DNA of 64,000 nt from Desulfuromonadaceae bacterium (GTDB lineage Bacteria; Desulfobacterota; Desulfuromonadia; Desulfuromonadales; Desulfuromonadaceae). The notes under the pieces are model-generated. The model was not told the origin of the DNA, did not search any database, and saw nothing but the letters and a program-made list of their open reading frames with translations. A program made the translations under genes and the position numbers. Location: positions 1-64,000 of the forward strand of contig JAFGXV010000039.1 of NCBI GenBank assembly GCA_016936455.1, given 5' to 3'. Below are positions 54,608 through 62,949 of the stretch, in pieces; positions within the stretch are counted from its first letter, which is position 1; every line of letters begins with the position of its first letter.

Positions 54608-56704
54608 ATGAGTTACCAGAAGATTGAAGTTGATTTTAATGGCCAACCGCTGACGATTGAGACCGGTAAAATGGCTCGACAGGCGGATGGTGCAACCGTT
54701 GTGACATACGGCGAAACCAAAATCCTGTGCACTGTTGTGTCGGCCAAAACCATGCGCGAAGGACAGGATTTCTTTCCCCTGACCGTAAACTATCAGGAAA
54801 AGTTTTACGCCAGTGGCAAAATTCCGGGATCCTTTTTCCGCCGCGAGCGGGGTTCTTCGGAGCGTGAGACGCTGATCTGCCGGCTGATTGACCGCCCCAT
54901 GCGCCCTTTGTTCCCCAAAGGCTACCTCTACGAAACCCAGATTATCCCGACGGTTATTTCCGCCGACTGCGTCAATGACCCTGACACTCTGTCCGTTCTT
55001 GCGGCGTCTGCGGCTGTGACCGTGTCCGATATTCCGTTTGCCGGTCCGATTGCCGCAGTTCGGGTCGGACGGGTCGAGGGTGCATTTGTTGCCAACCCGA
55101 CACTTGAGCAGATGAAGCAGAGCGACGTGGATATTGTCGTTGCCGGTTCACGTGATGCGATCATGATGGTCGAAGGTGAAGCCGATCTGATCAGTGAAGA
55201 TGAAATGCTCGAAGCCGTCTTTTTTGGTCACGAGTCTATCCAGCCGCTCATCACCATGCAGGAGCAGTTGCAGCAGCAGGTCGGGGTTGTGAAACGTGAG
55301 TTTTCCTTGCCGGCTATTGATGCTGAACTGGAGGAGAAGGTTGTTGCTGCCGGCGAAGCGGGAGTGCGCGCTGCTGTGAGCATCCGCACCAAACAGGAGC
55401 GCTATGCGGCAATGAAAGAGAACCGGGCTCAGGTTCAGCAGCAGCTGGCTGAGAGCTTTCCGGAGCGTGGTGGTGAAATCGACACCATTATGAGCAAGAT
55501 CGAAAAGCGCGTTGTCCGCCGCATGATCATTGAGGACGGTGTGCGGATCGATGGCCGCGATATGAAGACCGTCCGTCCCATCAGCTGTGAAGTCGGATTG
55601 CTGCCGCGCGCGCATGGCAGCGCCCTGTTTACCCGTGGTGAAACGCAGGCACTGGTCACCGCCACACTGGGAACCGCCAGTGATGAGCAGCGCATGGACA
55701 ATATTCAGGGCATGGAATTCAAAAAGTTCATGCTGCATTACAACTTCCCACCGTTCTCTGTGGGTGAGACCAGCATGCGACTGTTCCCGGGACGGCGTGA
55801 GATCGGTCATGGCATGCTTGCCGAGCGTTCTGCCACCAAGATTATGCCGACGTTTGACGCGTTCCCTTACACCATTCGGATCGTTTCCGATATTCTCGAG
55901 TCCAACGGGTCTTCATCCATGGCATCGGTTTGTGGTGCCTCCATGGCACTGATGGATGCCGGTGTGCCGGTCAAGCAGCCGGTAGCCGGTATCGCCATGG
56001 GCCTGATCAAGGAAGGTGACGACGTGGCCGTGTTGTCGGATATTCTGGGCGACGAGGATCATCTGGGTGATATGGATTTCAAAGTCACGGGTACCTGTGA
56101 TGGTGTCGCTGCATTGCAGATGGATATCAAAATCGGTGGCGTGACACGCGACATCATGCACAAAGCGCTGGCGCAGGCTCGCGAAGGTCGCCTGCATATC
56201 CTGGAAAAAATGGCTGAGGCCATTTCGGTTTCCCGAGAGGATCTTTCTCCCTACGCGCCGCGCATTACCACCGTATATGTCAAGCCTGATCAGGTGCGTA
56301 CGGTCATTGGTTCCGGTGGCAAGACGGTACGCGGCATCATTGAAGCGACGGGTTGCGGGATCGATATCGAAGATGATGGCCGCATTAACGTCTCTTCGGC
56401 CGACGGTGCGGCAGCAAAACTTGCTGTGCGTATGATCCGTGAATTGACCCAGGAAGCCGAAGTTGGCAAGCTGTACAATGGCACCGTTAAGAAGGTTATG
56501 GATTTTGGCGCCTTTGTCGAAATTTTTGCCGGGACGGATGGCCTGGTTCATATCAGTGAACTGGCTGAGGAGCGCGTGCGCAATGTAACGGATGTCCTCA
56601 ACGAAGGGGATAAGGTGCTGGTTAAGTGCATCGGCGTCGATCGTCAGGGCAAAATCAAGCTGTCTCGTAAGGAGGCCCTTGGTCAGACCCTGTCCGAGGA
56701 GTAA
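54608..56704 (+). CDS. pnp: Polyribonucleotide nucleotidyltransferase (PNPase)
   Basis: A 698-aa phosphorolytic 3'-5' exoribonuclease with two RNase PH domains (starting [23 protein letters not shown] and, near residue 318, [27 protein letters not shown]). A KH domain ([20 protein letters not shown]) and a C-terminal S1 domain ([28 protein letters not shown]) follow. It acts in mRNA decay, usually with RNase E or as a trimer. The ATG at 54608 follows CAGGAGATTGAAT; the track start at 54557 would enter the structured leader. A clear terminator closes the operon. Confidence 0.98.
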   Translation: MSYQKIEVDFNGQPLTIETGKMARQADGATVVTYGETKILCTVVSAKTMREGQDFFPLTVNYQEKFYASGKIPGSFFRRERGSSERETLICRLIDRPMRPLFPKGYLYETQIIPTVISADCVNDPDTLSVLAASAAVTVSDIPFAGPIAAVRVGRVEGAFVANPTLEQMKQSDVDIVVAGSRDAIMMVEGEADLISEDEMLEAVFFGHESIQPLITMQEQLQQQVGVVKREFSLPAIDAELEEKVVAAGEAGVRAAVSIRTKQERYAAMKENRAQVQQQLAESFPERGGEIDTIMSKIEKRVVRRMIIEDGVRIDGRDMKTVRPISCEVGLLPRAHGSALFTRGETQALVTATLGTASDEQRMDNIQGMEFKKFMLHYNFPPFSVGETSMRLFPGRREIGHGMLAERSATKIMPTFDAFPYTIRIVSDILESNGSSSMASVCGASMALMDAGVPVKQPVAGIAMGLIKEGDDVAVLSDILGDEDHLGDMDFKVTGTCDGVAALQMDIKIGGVTRDIMHKALAQAREGRLHILEKMAEAISVSREDLSPYAPRITTVYVKPDQVRTVIGSGGKTVRGIIEATGCGIDIEDDGRINVSSADGAAAKLAVRMIRELTQEAEVGKLYNGTVKKVMDFGAFVEIFAGTDGLVHISELAEERVRNVTDVLNEGDKVLVKCIGVDRQGKIKLSRKEALGQTLSEE

Positions 56705-56760
56705 TGCTTTCAGCGGATAAAAAAATCTGAGCCCTCCGGCTTTTAACGTTGAACCTCTGG

Positions 56761-56803
56761 AGTCCCTGCCATCTTTTGTTAGAATTTGGCAGGGACTTTT
56801 TTT
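56761..56803 (+). terminator. Intrinsic terminator after pnp
   Basis: AGTCCCTGCCA and TGGCAGGGACT form an 11-bp stem around a 15-nt loop, followed by seven T. It lies about 56 bp after the pnp stop. Confidence 0.93.
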
Positions 56804-56850
56804 GTTGCCGTGTCGGTGACGTTTTGGTTTTTCTTTATTCGGGAGGGTGG

Positions 56851-58113
56851 ATGGTACAAAAGACGGTTCTCGACAACGGGGTCAGGGTTCTGACGGAAGA
56901 TATTCCTCACAGCCAAACCGTCAGCATCGGCTTTTTTATCGGTCGGGGATCGCGGCATGAGCGGCCGGAAGAAAGTGGGATGACCCATTTTATCGAGCAT
57001 CTGCTTTTCCGGGGTCGGGGCCTGAAGACCTCTTTGGCGACGGCGAAGGAAGTTGACCGGATTGGTGGTCCGTTAAACGGTTTTACTGGCCGGGACTATT
57101 CGTGCTTCTATCTCCAGACACTGCCGGAGAATGTCCCGCAGGGGATTGCACTGCTCAGTCGGCTGTTATTTGAGACCGAGTTTGATGCGCAGGCCGTTGA
57201 GAAGGAGCGGGCTGTCATCCTTCAGGAATTGCATGCTCTGCGGCACAATGCCGATGAGTATATTCATGATTTTTACATGCAGACCTGCTGGCGTGATCAT
57301 GGTCTCGGTCGTCCGGTTTTGGGGACGGAGGAGGGGCTGCGGAGTATTCAGACGGCGGATGTGACGCGTTTTCTTGACGAGCATTATCGCAGTTGCTGCC
57401 ATATTGTGTCAGTGGCCGGCTGTATCGACCATGGGCACATTGTTACGTTGCTTCAGAGCGCCCTGGAATGTCTGAGCCCCTATAGCCCGGTTCTGGTAAG
57501 AGATGAGCCGCGCAACCAGGGCGGGGTAGCGATGAAACCGACGGATGATACCCTGCTTCATCTGTGTCTCGGTATTCCAGCCCTGTCGCAGGCACACCCC
57601 AATCGTTTTGCCAACCTGTTGTTAAATGCCATTTTTGGCGGAGGAATGAGCTCACGATTGTTTCAGCATATCCGTGAACAGTGTGGCTGGGCTTACCATA
57701 CCTACAGCTATCTCAATTGCTACGCCGATGCCGGAACCATGGTGGCCAGTGTAACGACAACACCGGAGCATGGTGTTCAGGTTGTTGAGGCGATCTGTCA
57801 GGAGTTGACCGCGTTGAAGTCAGGCGATGTTGACGAAGATGAGCTGGCAGCAGCCTGCAGTCAGCTTCAGGGCCGCTTGCGTATGGCCCAGGATAGCGCC
57901 CATGCACGGATGGAGCGACTGGCGGTAAGTGAGTTTTACCATGGCCACTTTGTGACGGTGGATGAGGTATTGCGTGCGTTAAGCCGAGTTACGGTGCGCC
58001 AGCTCCAGCAGTTGGCTTCTTATCTGGTCCAACCGGATGCGACCGTCCTCTGTGCTGTGGGAAATATTGACGATCGTTTGCAAAAATTGCACAATGCTTC
58101 TCTGTTGTCGTAA
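56851..58113 (+). CDS. M16-family zinc peptidase
   Basis: A 420-aa pitrilysin-like peptidase. The inverted zinc motif HFIEH lies in GMTHFIEHLLFRG (near residue 50), with the second Glu in VILQELHALRHNADEYIHDFY. The second domain has FGGGMSSRLFQHIREQCGWAYHTYSY (near residue 265). Many bacteria encode this peptidase just after pnp. It probably cleaves short peptides in the cytoplasm, but the natural substrates are unknown. ATG 56851 is preceded by GGGAGGGTGG. Confidence 0.93.
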   Translation: MVQKTVLDNGVRVLTEDIPHSQTVSIGFFIGRGSRHERPEESGMTHFIEHLLFRGRGLKTSLATAKEVDRIGGPLNGFTGRDYSCFYLQTLPENVPQGIALLSRLLFETEFDAQAVEKERAVILQELHALRHNADEYIHDFYMQTCWRDHGLGRPVLGTEEGLRSIQTADVTRFLDEHYRSCCHIVSVAGCIDHGHIVTLLQSALECLSPYSPVLVRDEPRNQGGVAMKPTDDTLLHLCLGIPALSQAHPNRFANLLLNAIFGGGMSSRLFQHIREQCGWAYHTYSYLNCYADAGTMVASVTTTPEHGVQVVEAICQELTALKSGDVDEDELAAACSQLQGRLRMAQDSAHARMERLAVSEFYHGHFVTVDEVLRALSRVTVRQLQQLASYLVQPDATVLCAVGNIDDRLQKLHNASLLS

Positions 58114-58192
58114 CCCGCTCTGCAATACGGATTTTTGCATCCTGATGCGGCCATTCATGCGAGCATCTGGTTTATGAAAGAGAGATCGGTCG

Positions 58193-58639
58193 ATGAAACA
58201 GGTCGATGTGGCGATCAAGTGTCTTCATCCACTTGCCCAGTTGCCACGCTACATGACAGCCCAGGCTGCTGGTATGGATGTCTGTGCTGCGCTGGATGAT
58301 GTACTGGTTTTAGGGCCGGGCGAACGGGCGCTGGTCCCGACCGGACTGGCTATTTCCCTGCCCGAAGGTTTCGAAGCTCAGATTCGGCCCCGTTCCGGCT
58401 GGGCTATTCGCGACGGGGTGACCCTGGTGAATAGTCCTGGAACCATCGATGCCGATTATCGCGGCGAGATTCAGATCATCCTGATCAACCATGGACAGCA
58501 GAGTGTGGCCGTCGAGCCGGGCGCACGCATCGCACAAATGATTATTGCCCCGGTTCTTCAGGCATGCTGGCGCCAGGTTGACACACTGGACAGCACGGAT
58601 CGCGATGACGGCGGCTTTGGTCACACCGGTCATCAGTGA
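58193..58639 (+). CDS. dut: dUTP diphosphatase
   Basis: A 148-aa trimeric dUTPase. The five motifs are visible: [56 protein letters not shown] and the C-terminal GGFGHTGHQ. It hydrolyses dUTP to dUMP and pyrophosphate, limiting uracil in DNA. The start ATG 58193 follows the M16 gene by about 80 bp. Confidence 0.97.
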   Translation: MKQVDVAIKCLHPLAQLPRYMTAQAAGMDVCAALDDVLVLGPGERALVPTGLAISLPEGFEAQIRPRSGWAIRDGVTLVNSPGTIDADYRGEIQIILINHGQQSVAVEPGARIAQMIIAPVLQACWRQVDTLDSTDRDDGGFGHTGHQ

Positions 58640-58674
58640 TGAAGTTGAGGCGCCTAAACAAGGACAATTGACAT

Positions 58675-58944
58675 ATGGCAGAGCAGCAAACCTTGCAGGA
58701 GTTCCCCTGCGATTATCTCTTCAAGGCGTTTGGTTCCAATGACCCGGCAGAGTGTTTTGCCGAACGTGTCGTTGCGGCGGTCAATGATGTCGTCACGGTT
58801 CCACGCGATGCTTTTAAACAGCGCACCAGCTGCAAAGGCGGCTATCTGTGTGTGTCGGTGGTCGCCTATCTGCACAACGATCAGCAACGCCAGCGTGTGT
58901 ATGCCAGCCTGCGCCAAATCGAAGGACTGAGGTATCTGTTGTGA
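58675..58944 (+). CDS. DUF493 / YbeD-like protein
   Basis: An 89-aa small protein with the DUF493 pattern (EFPCDYLFKAFGSND, then SCKGGYLCVSVVAYL, ending VYASLRQIEGLRYLL). The fold is ACT-like and the function is unproven. GACAATTGACAT precedes its ATG with little ribosome-site signal. The stop overlaps the next start as GTGA. Confidence 0.8.
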   Translation: MAEQQTLQEFPCDYLFKAFGSNDPAECFAERVVAAVNDVVTVPRDAFKQRTSCKGGYLCVSVVAYLHNDQQRQRVYASLRQIEGLRYLL

Positions 58945-59552
58945 TTTTGTCTATTCATCCACAAAATCCGCAGCCCCGGTTGATCCGTCAGGTGGTCGAC
59001 TGCCTGAACAGCGGTGGGGTCATTGCTTACCCGACGGATACGATTTACGGTTTGGGCTGTGACATCTTCAACAAGAAAAGTTTGCAACGGATTTATCAGA
59101 TCAAGCAACGCGATCCGCGCAAGCCGTTTTCCTTTATCTGTAGTGACCTGTCTGAGGTGAGCCGTTATGCCCAGGTCAGTAATCAGGCCTTCAAGATTAT
59201 GAAACGGCATCTGCCCGGACCGTACACCTTCGTGCTGGATGCCACCCGTGAAGTTCCCGAACTTCTGATGACCAAGCAGCGTACCGTGGGAGTCCGAATC
59301 CCGGATAATCCGATCGCTCTGGAGATTGTCCGACAGTTGGGACATCCCCTGGTGACAACCAGCGCCAATGTGACTGGCGATGAGACCTATCAGGATCCTC
59401 GCCAGATTCAGGAGGATTGGGGAAAGCAGCTGGATCTGGTTGTCGATGGCGGTCTGCTGTATGGTGATCCTTCTACGGTCATCAGCCTGCGGCAGGATCA
59501 GGTTGAGGTGTTGCGTGAGGGCTGCGGTTCTACGGACTGGATCGTGCGCTGA
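58941..59552 (+). CDS. YciO/Sua5/YrdC-family protein
   Basis: About 203 aa, single YrdC-fold domain. Blocks are LNSGGVIAYPTDTIYGLGCDIFNKKSLQRIYQIKQRDPRKPFSFIC (near residue 25), GPYTFVLDA, TVGVRIPDNPIALEIVRQLG and PLVTTSANVTGD. The length and lack of a Sua5 C-terminal domain favour YciO over TsaC/Sua5, the enzymes of threonylcarbamoyl-AMP synthesis. Its own enzymatic role is uncertain. The GTG at 58941 overlaps the DUF493 stop. Confidence 0.85.
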   Translation: MILSIHPQNPQPRLIRQVVDCLNSGGVIAYPTDTIYGLGCDIFNKKSLQRIYQIKQRDPRKPFSFICSDLSEVSRYAQVSNQAFKIMKRHLPGPYTFVLDATREVPELLMTKQRTVGVRIPDNPIALEIVRQLGHPLVTTSANVTGDETYQDPRQIQEDWGKQLDLVVDGGLLYGDPSTVISLRQDQVEVLREGCGSTDWIVR

Positions 59553-59624
59553 TCGGCGACTTTGCGACCACGAGGCTTTTGGTGTAAGGCTGCCCCGGAA
59601 AATTTTTAGTCAACAAGGATCAAT

Positions 59625-60005
59625 ATGAAAACCATAACCGTTGTCTTTTATGATCGTCAGTTTGCTGGTGATTGGCGTTATGCGTTTGATGAGGAGGCCC
59701 TGCCGGCCTTTTTTTCCGGGCTGAATCAGGAGTTGCAGGGGTGTGGCGTCGCGTTTGACTATCAGTTCGAGCGCTGTATTACCATGCGGATTAACGGCTA
59801 TGGCGACCTGCTCAACAGCATTCGTATCCGTTCTCTGGAAGACGGTTTCAGCAGCCTTTGTCTCAGTCAGGTGGTCGGTGCCAGTCAGGATGCCAATCTG
59901 CTGGCTGATATCAAGCGAGGTGTCCGGCGTGTCGCCTTCTCGCCCGAGAGCATTGTGCCGCAAGACAGTGCCCAGGTCTGCCACAATTGTGGCTGCGGCT
60001 GTTGA
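59625..60005 (+). CDS. Conserved hypothetical protein with cysteine-rich C-terminus
   Basis: A 126-aa soluble protein with a C-terminal cluster CHNCGCGC, four cysteines plus a His in eight residues, well suited to metal or cluster binding. The body (TVVFYDRQFAGDWRYAFDEEALP and later NSIRIRSLEDGFSSLCLSQ) has no recognised domain. It is followed by a terminator and then by the bd-like oxidase genes. A tie to the oxidase is possible but only from position. Confidence 0.65.
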   Translation: MKTITVVFYDRQFAGDWRYAFDEEALPAFFSGLNQELQGCGVAFDYQFERCITMRINGYGDLLNSIRIRSLEDGFSSLCLSQVVGASQDANLLADIKRGVRRVAFSPESIVPQDSAQVCHNCGCGC

Positions 60006-60013
60006 TCCTATTG

Positions 60014-60040
60014 CGCCCGGCAGCTTCTGCCGGGCGTTTT
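60014..60040 (+). terminator. Intrinsic terminator before the bd-like oxidase genes
   Basis: CGCCCGGCAG, loop CTT, CTGCCGGGCG, then TTTT. The 10-bp stem lies 8 bp after the hypothetical gene. Confidence 0.9.
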
Positions 60041-60142
60041 ATGTTTTGTGAGAATAATCTTTTCATTCCTAACTTTTTTTGTCATTAATGGGGTTCTTTG
60101 TCGGGTGGCAAGGGCCCATGAACTTATCGTGACAGGAGTATT

Positions 60143-61894
60143 ATGAACTATCCGGTATGGTATCTTCCTGAAATAGGTGGCGGTTTGCTCATGGTCCTGA
60201 TTGCCGTCACCCATGTGTTCGTCTCCCATTTTGCTGTGGGAGGAGGGCTCTATCTGGTGGCGACCGAACATCGCGCCCGGCGTGCCAATGACTTCGAGAT
60301 GCTCGAGTTTCTCAAGAAGCACACCAAGTTCTTCATGCTCGTGTCCATGGTTTACGGTGGTGTGACCGGTGTTGGCATCTGGTTTACCATCGGCTTGATC
60401 CAGCCGGACGCCACGTCGGACCTGATTCATGCTTTCGTATTCGGCTGGGCAGCGGAATGGGTGTGGTTCCTGGTCGAGATTGTGGCCCTGCTGGTCTATT
60501 ACTACCGTTTTGACAGTTTGGACGAACGCACCCATCTGGCGGTGGGATGGATCTATTTTGTCGCGGCGTGGATGAGTCTGTTTCTGATCAACGGCATCAT
60601 CGATTTCATGCTGACACCGGGCGAGTGGCTGCAGAATCATAATTTCTGGTCCGCCTTTTTCAATCCGACCTTCTGGCCTTCGCTGCTGTTCCGTTTTGCT
60701 TTCGGGACCCTGCTGGCGGGCGTCTACGCGTTTTTTACCACGGCCAAAGTCTCTTCGATCTCCTTTCGCCTGCGTATGACGCGCTATTCTTCTCAGTGGT
60801 GCCTGATTTCGTTGCTGGTCGTTCTGGTCGCCGGCGCCTGGTATGTCGCTGCGCTGCCCTCCGGCTCCCAGGCGCTGTTTGCCCTCTCGCCAACGATCCG
60901 GCACTCCGTTTTGGTTGGGGCGGCCGGACTCCTGGTTTTCAGTGTGCTGGTGACCCTGTTTACCTTCCTGAAGCCGTCATGGCACAACATGGGTATTGCG
61001 ATCCTGGTAGCGGTCTGCAGTTTTCTGGTGCTGAGTGCTTTCGAGTGGATTCGCGAGGCGGATCGCCGGCCCTACGTGATCAACAACTATCGCTACTCCA
61101 ACGGGATTGCGGTCACCGATGTCACCCAATTGAATCAGGGGTTTCTGGCGGCATGCCGCTGGAGTCCCATTGCGGAGGTGACGCCGGATAATGTGATGCA
61201 GGCCGGACAACTTCTATTCAAATTTCAGTGTTACGCCTGTCATACCCTGGACGGGGTGAATAATGACATCCGACCGCGTACGGCTTCGGCTTCGTTCAAC
61301 GGCATGGTCAGTTATCTGGTTACGATGCACGAAAAACGTCCCTTTATGCCCCCTTTTGTCGGTACTGAACTGGAACGCAAGGCACTGGCGGCCTACCTGG
61401 TGGGTGAGCTGCATGGCAAGGAAGCGCCGGTTTTTGCTCCGCCGAGGGTGCAATCCCCCGGAGAAGTGTTGTTCGAAAAGCATAGCTGTTCCATGTGCCA
61501 TGCTGCGCAGCTGGTGTTCGACTGGGCCCAGGGACAATCCGTTGAGAGCCTCGAGCAGGGGCTTTCAACCCTCAGTCAGATTGATGGTTCCATGAAAGAT
61601 TTTGCCGGCAGCGCCCAGGAGCGTCGGCAGCTGGCCGATTATCTGCTTGCACCGCAGGACCCTGTCATGCCCACGCTGGATGGTCGTCAGCTTCTGGATG
61701 ATCAGTGTGTCATGTGCCATGATGCCCAGCTGACGGTTGATTGGGCCGCGGCGCTCAGTCCCGAGCAGATTCGTCAGGGTCTGCTGACATTGAGCCAGAT
61801 CAACAGCAGCATGGAGGACTTTAGCGGCAGTGAGGCGCAACTTGATGCCTTGGTTGCCTACCTGGAGCGGGCAGGAAAGGAAGGTGTTCAATGA
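60143..61894 (+). CDS. Cytochrome bd-like oxidase subunit I (CydA-like) fused to c-type heme domains
   Basis: A 583-aa membrane protein. The first about 330 residues form transmembrane helices related to CydA. H24 in LIAVTHVFVSH matches the b595-ligand position of E. coli (H19), and E105/E112 in WAAEWVWFLVEIV match the E99/E107 region (spacing 7, not 8). The b558 His (E. coli H186) seems absent: the equivalent LLFRFAFGTLLAG has none. Three CXXCH heme-c sites follow, CYACH, CSMCH and CVMCH (about residues 363, 448 and 521); the last two sit in a duplicated domain. No long Q-loop is visible, suggesting electrons come through the c hemes. It is likely one half of a CydAA'-like or OR-C-type oxidase. 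ATG 60143 is preceded by GACAGGAGTATT. Confidence 0.8.
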   Translation: MNYPVWYLPEIGGGLLMVLIAVTHVFVSHFAVGGGLYLVATEHRARRANDFEMLEFLKKHTKFFMLVSMVYGGVTGVGIWFTIGLIQPDATSDLIHAFVFGWAAEWVWFLVEIVALLVYYYRFDSLDERTHLAVGWIYFVAAWMSLFLINGIIDFMLTPGEWLQNHNFWSAFFNPTFWPSLLFRFAFGTLLAGVYAFFTTAKVSSISFRLRMTRYSSQWCLISLLVVLVAGAWYVAALPSGSQALFALSPTIRHSVLVGAAGLLVFSVLVTLFTFLKPSWHNMGIAILVAVCSFLVLSAFEWIREADRRPYVINNYRYSNGIAVTDVTQLNQGFLAACRWSPIAEVTPDNVMQAGQLLFKFQCYACHTLDGVNNDIRPRTASASFNGMVSYLVTMHEKRPFMPPFVGTELERKALAAYLVGELHGKEAPVFAPPRVQSPGEVLFEKHSCSMCHAAQLVFDWAQGQSVESLEQGLSTLSQIDGSMKDFAGSAQERRQLADYLLAPQDPVMPTLDGRQLLDDQCVMCHDAQLTVDWAAALSPEQIRQGLLTLSQINSSMEDFSGSEAQLDALVAYLERAGKEGVQ

Positions 61895-62946
61895 ATTCTC
61901 TGATTCCGACACCGGATATTCTGCCGGTTGCACGGGGGATTTTTGAGTTTTTACTGTTGCTCACCTTCCCGTTGCATCTGCTGGTGATGAACAGCTTAAT
62001 CGGCAGCTTGCTGATCGCTGGCTGGGCGCAATGGCGAGGGGGGGACGCCGGGCAGCGGCTGGCGTATCGTCTGGCACAGATTATCCCGTTGCTGATCGCG
62101 TTCACCATCAACCTCGGCGTGCCGCCACTGCTGTTTGTCCAGGTCCTCTACGGCCACATGATCTATTCCAGTTCCGTCCTGATGGGGATTTTCTGGATTG
62201 GTGTGATTCCGATTCTGCTGATTCTGTACTATGGGGCCTATTTTTATGATTTCCGTTTCTGGTCACTGGGGCGCCGGGGTCTGCCCGTTCTCTTCTCGGT
62301 TCTAATGCTTGGGCTGGCCGTAGCCTTTATTTTCAGCAACAACATGACCCTGATGCTGACACCGGAGGTCTGGCCGCACTATTTCAATTCGGATAATGGG
62401 AATTTCCTCCATTTAGGCGAGGTGTCCCTGTTACCGCGCTATCTGCATATGATGGTTGGCGCCAGTGCCGTTGGCGGATTGGCTGTGGCATTTTTGAGTG
62501 GATTGTGGCGTAACGAGGACCCGGAGATGGTCGATTGTGCCAGTTCCTACGGACTGCGCCTGTTTATTGCGGCAACGCTGGTGCAGATTGTGGTGGGCAG
62601 CTGGTTTTTGCTCTCCTTGCGTGCCGATGTGCTGTCGCTCTTCTTTGGTCAGCATCCGATGGCGACAGCGTTTTTTGTCGCGGCTCTGCTGCTGGTTGTT
62701 GTGGCGCTGCACAGTGCCTTGAACCGTCGGGTGGGGGCAACCTTTGCCTCGGTTGTTGTTTTGCTTTATCTGATGAGTTTTCTGCGGGCCTATGTGCGCG
62801 ATGGCTACCTGATCCGAACCTTTGTCGAACTGTCTACGGCATCCGTTCCTGATTATTCACCGCTGTGGCTGTTCGTTGGCACCCTGCTTGTTGGACTGGT
62901 CCTGGTGGCGTGGATGGTCCGTGTTGCCTTTTGTTGTAAGGAGTAG
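61891..62946 (+). CDS. Cytochrome bd-like oxidase second CydA-like subunit
   Basis: A 351-aa protein with about nine helices, overlapping the first subunit by ATGA. H29 in FPLHLLVMNSLIGS fits the position of E. coli CydA H19. H186 in LLPRYLHMMVGASAVGGLAVAFL fits the b558 ligand H186. The two oxygen-site glutamates are not found (FWIGVIPILLILYYGAYF). It is thus a CydA-like, not CydB-like, partner carrying what the first subunit lacks. The pairing fits the CydAA' type of bd superfamily, known from a few bacterial groups. The alignment was made by eye. Confidence 0.75.
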   Translation: MNSLIPTPDILPVARGIFEFLLLLTFPLHLLVMNSLIGSLLIAGWAQWRGGDAGQRLAYRLAQIIPLLIAFTINLGVPPLLFVQVLYGHMIYSSSVLMGIFWIGVIPILLILYYGAYFYDFRFWSLGRRGLPVLFSVLMLGLAVAFIFSNNMTLMLTPEVWPHYFNSDNGNFLHLGEVSLLPRYLHMMVGASAVGGLAVAFLSGLWRNEDPEMVDCASSYGLRLFIAATLVQIVVGSWFLLSLRADVLSLFFGQHPMATAFFVAALLLVVVALHSALNRRVGATFASVVVLLYLMSFLRAYVRDGYLIRTFVELSTASVPDYSPLWLFVGTLLVGLVLVAWMVRVAFCCKE

Positions 62947-62949
62947 GGG

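Noticed and set aside
58950-58966. DnaA-box-like TCATCCACA
   Set aside because: Single imperfect copy inside the YciO/Sua5 coding region; no cluster and no origin-like AT-rich stretch.
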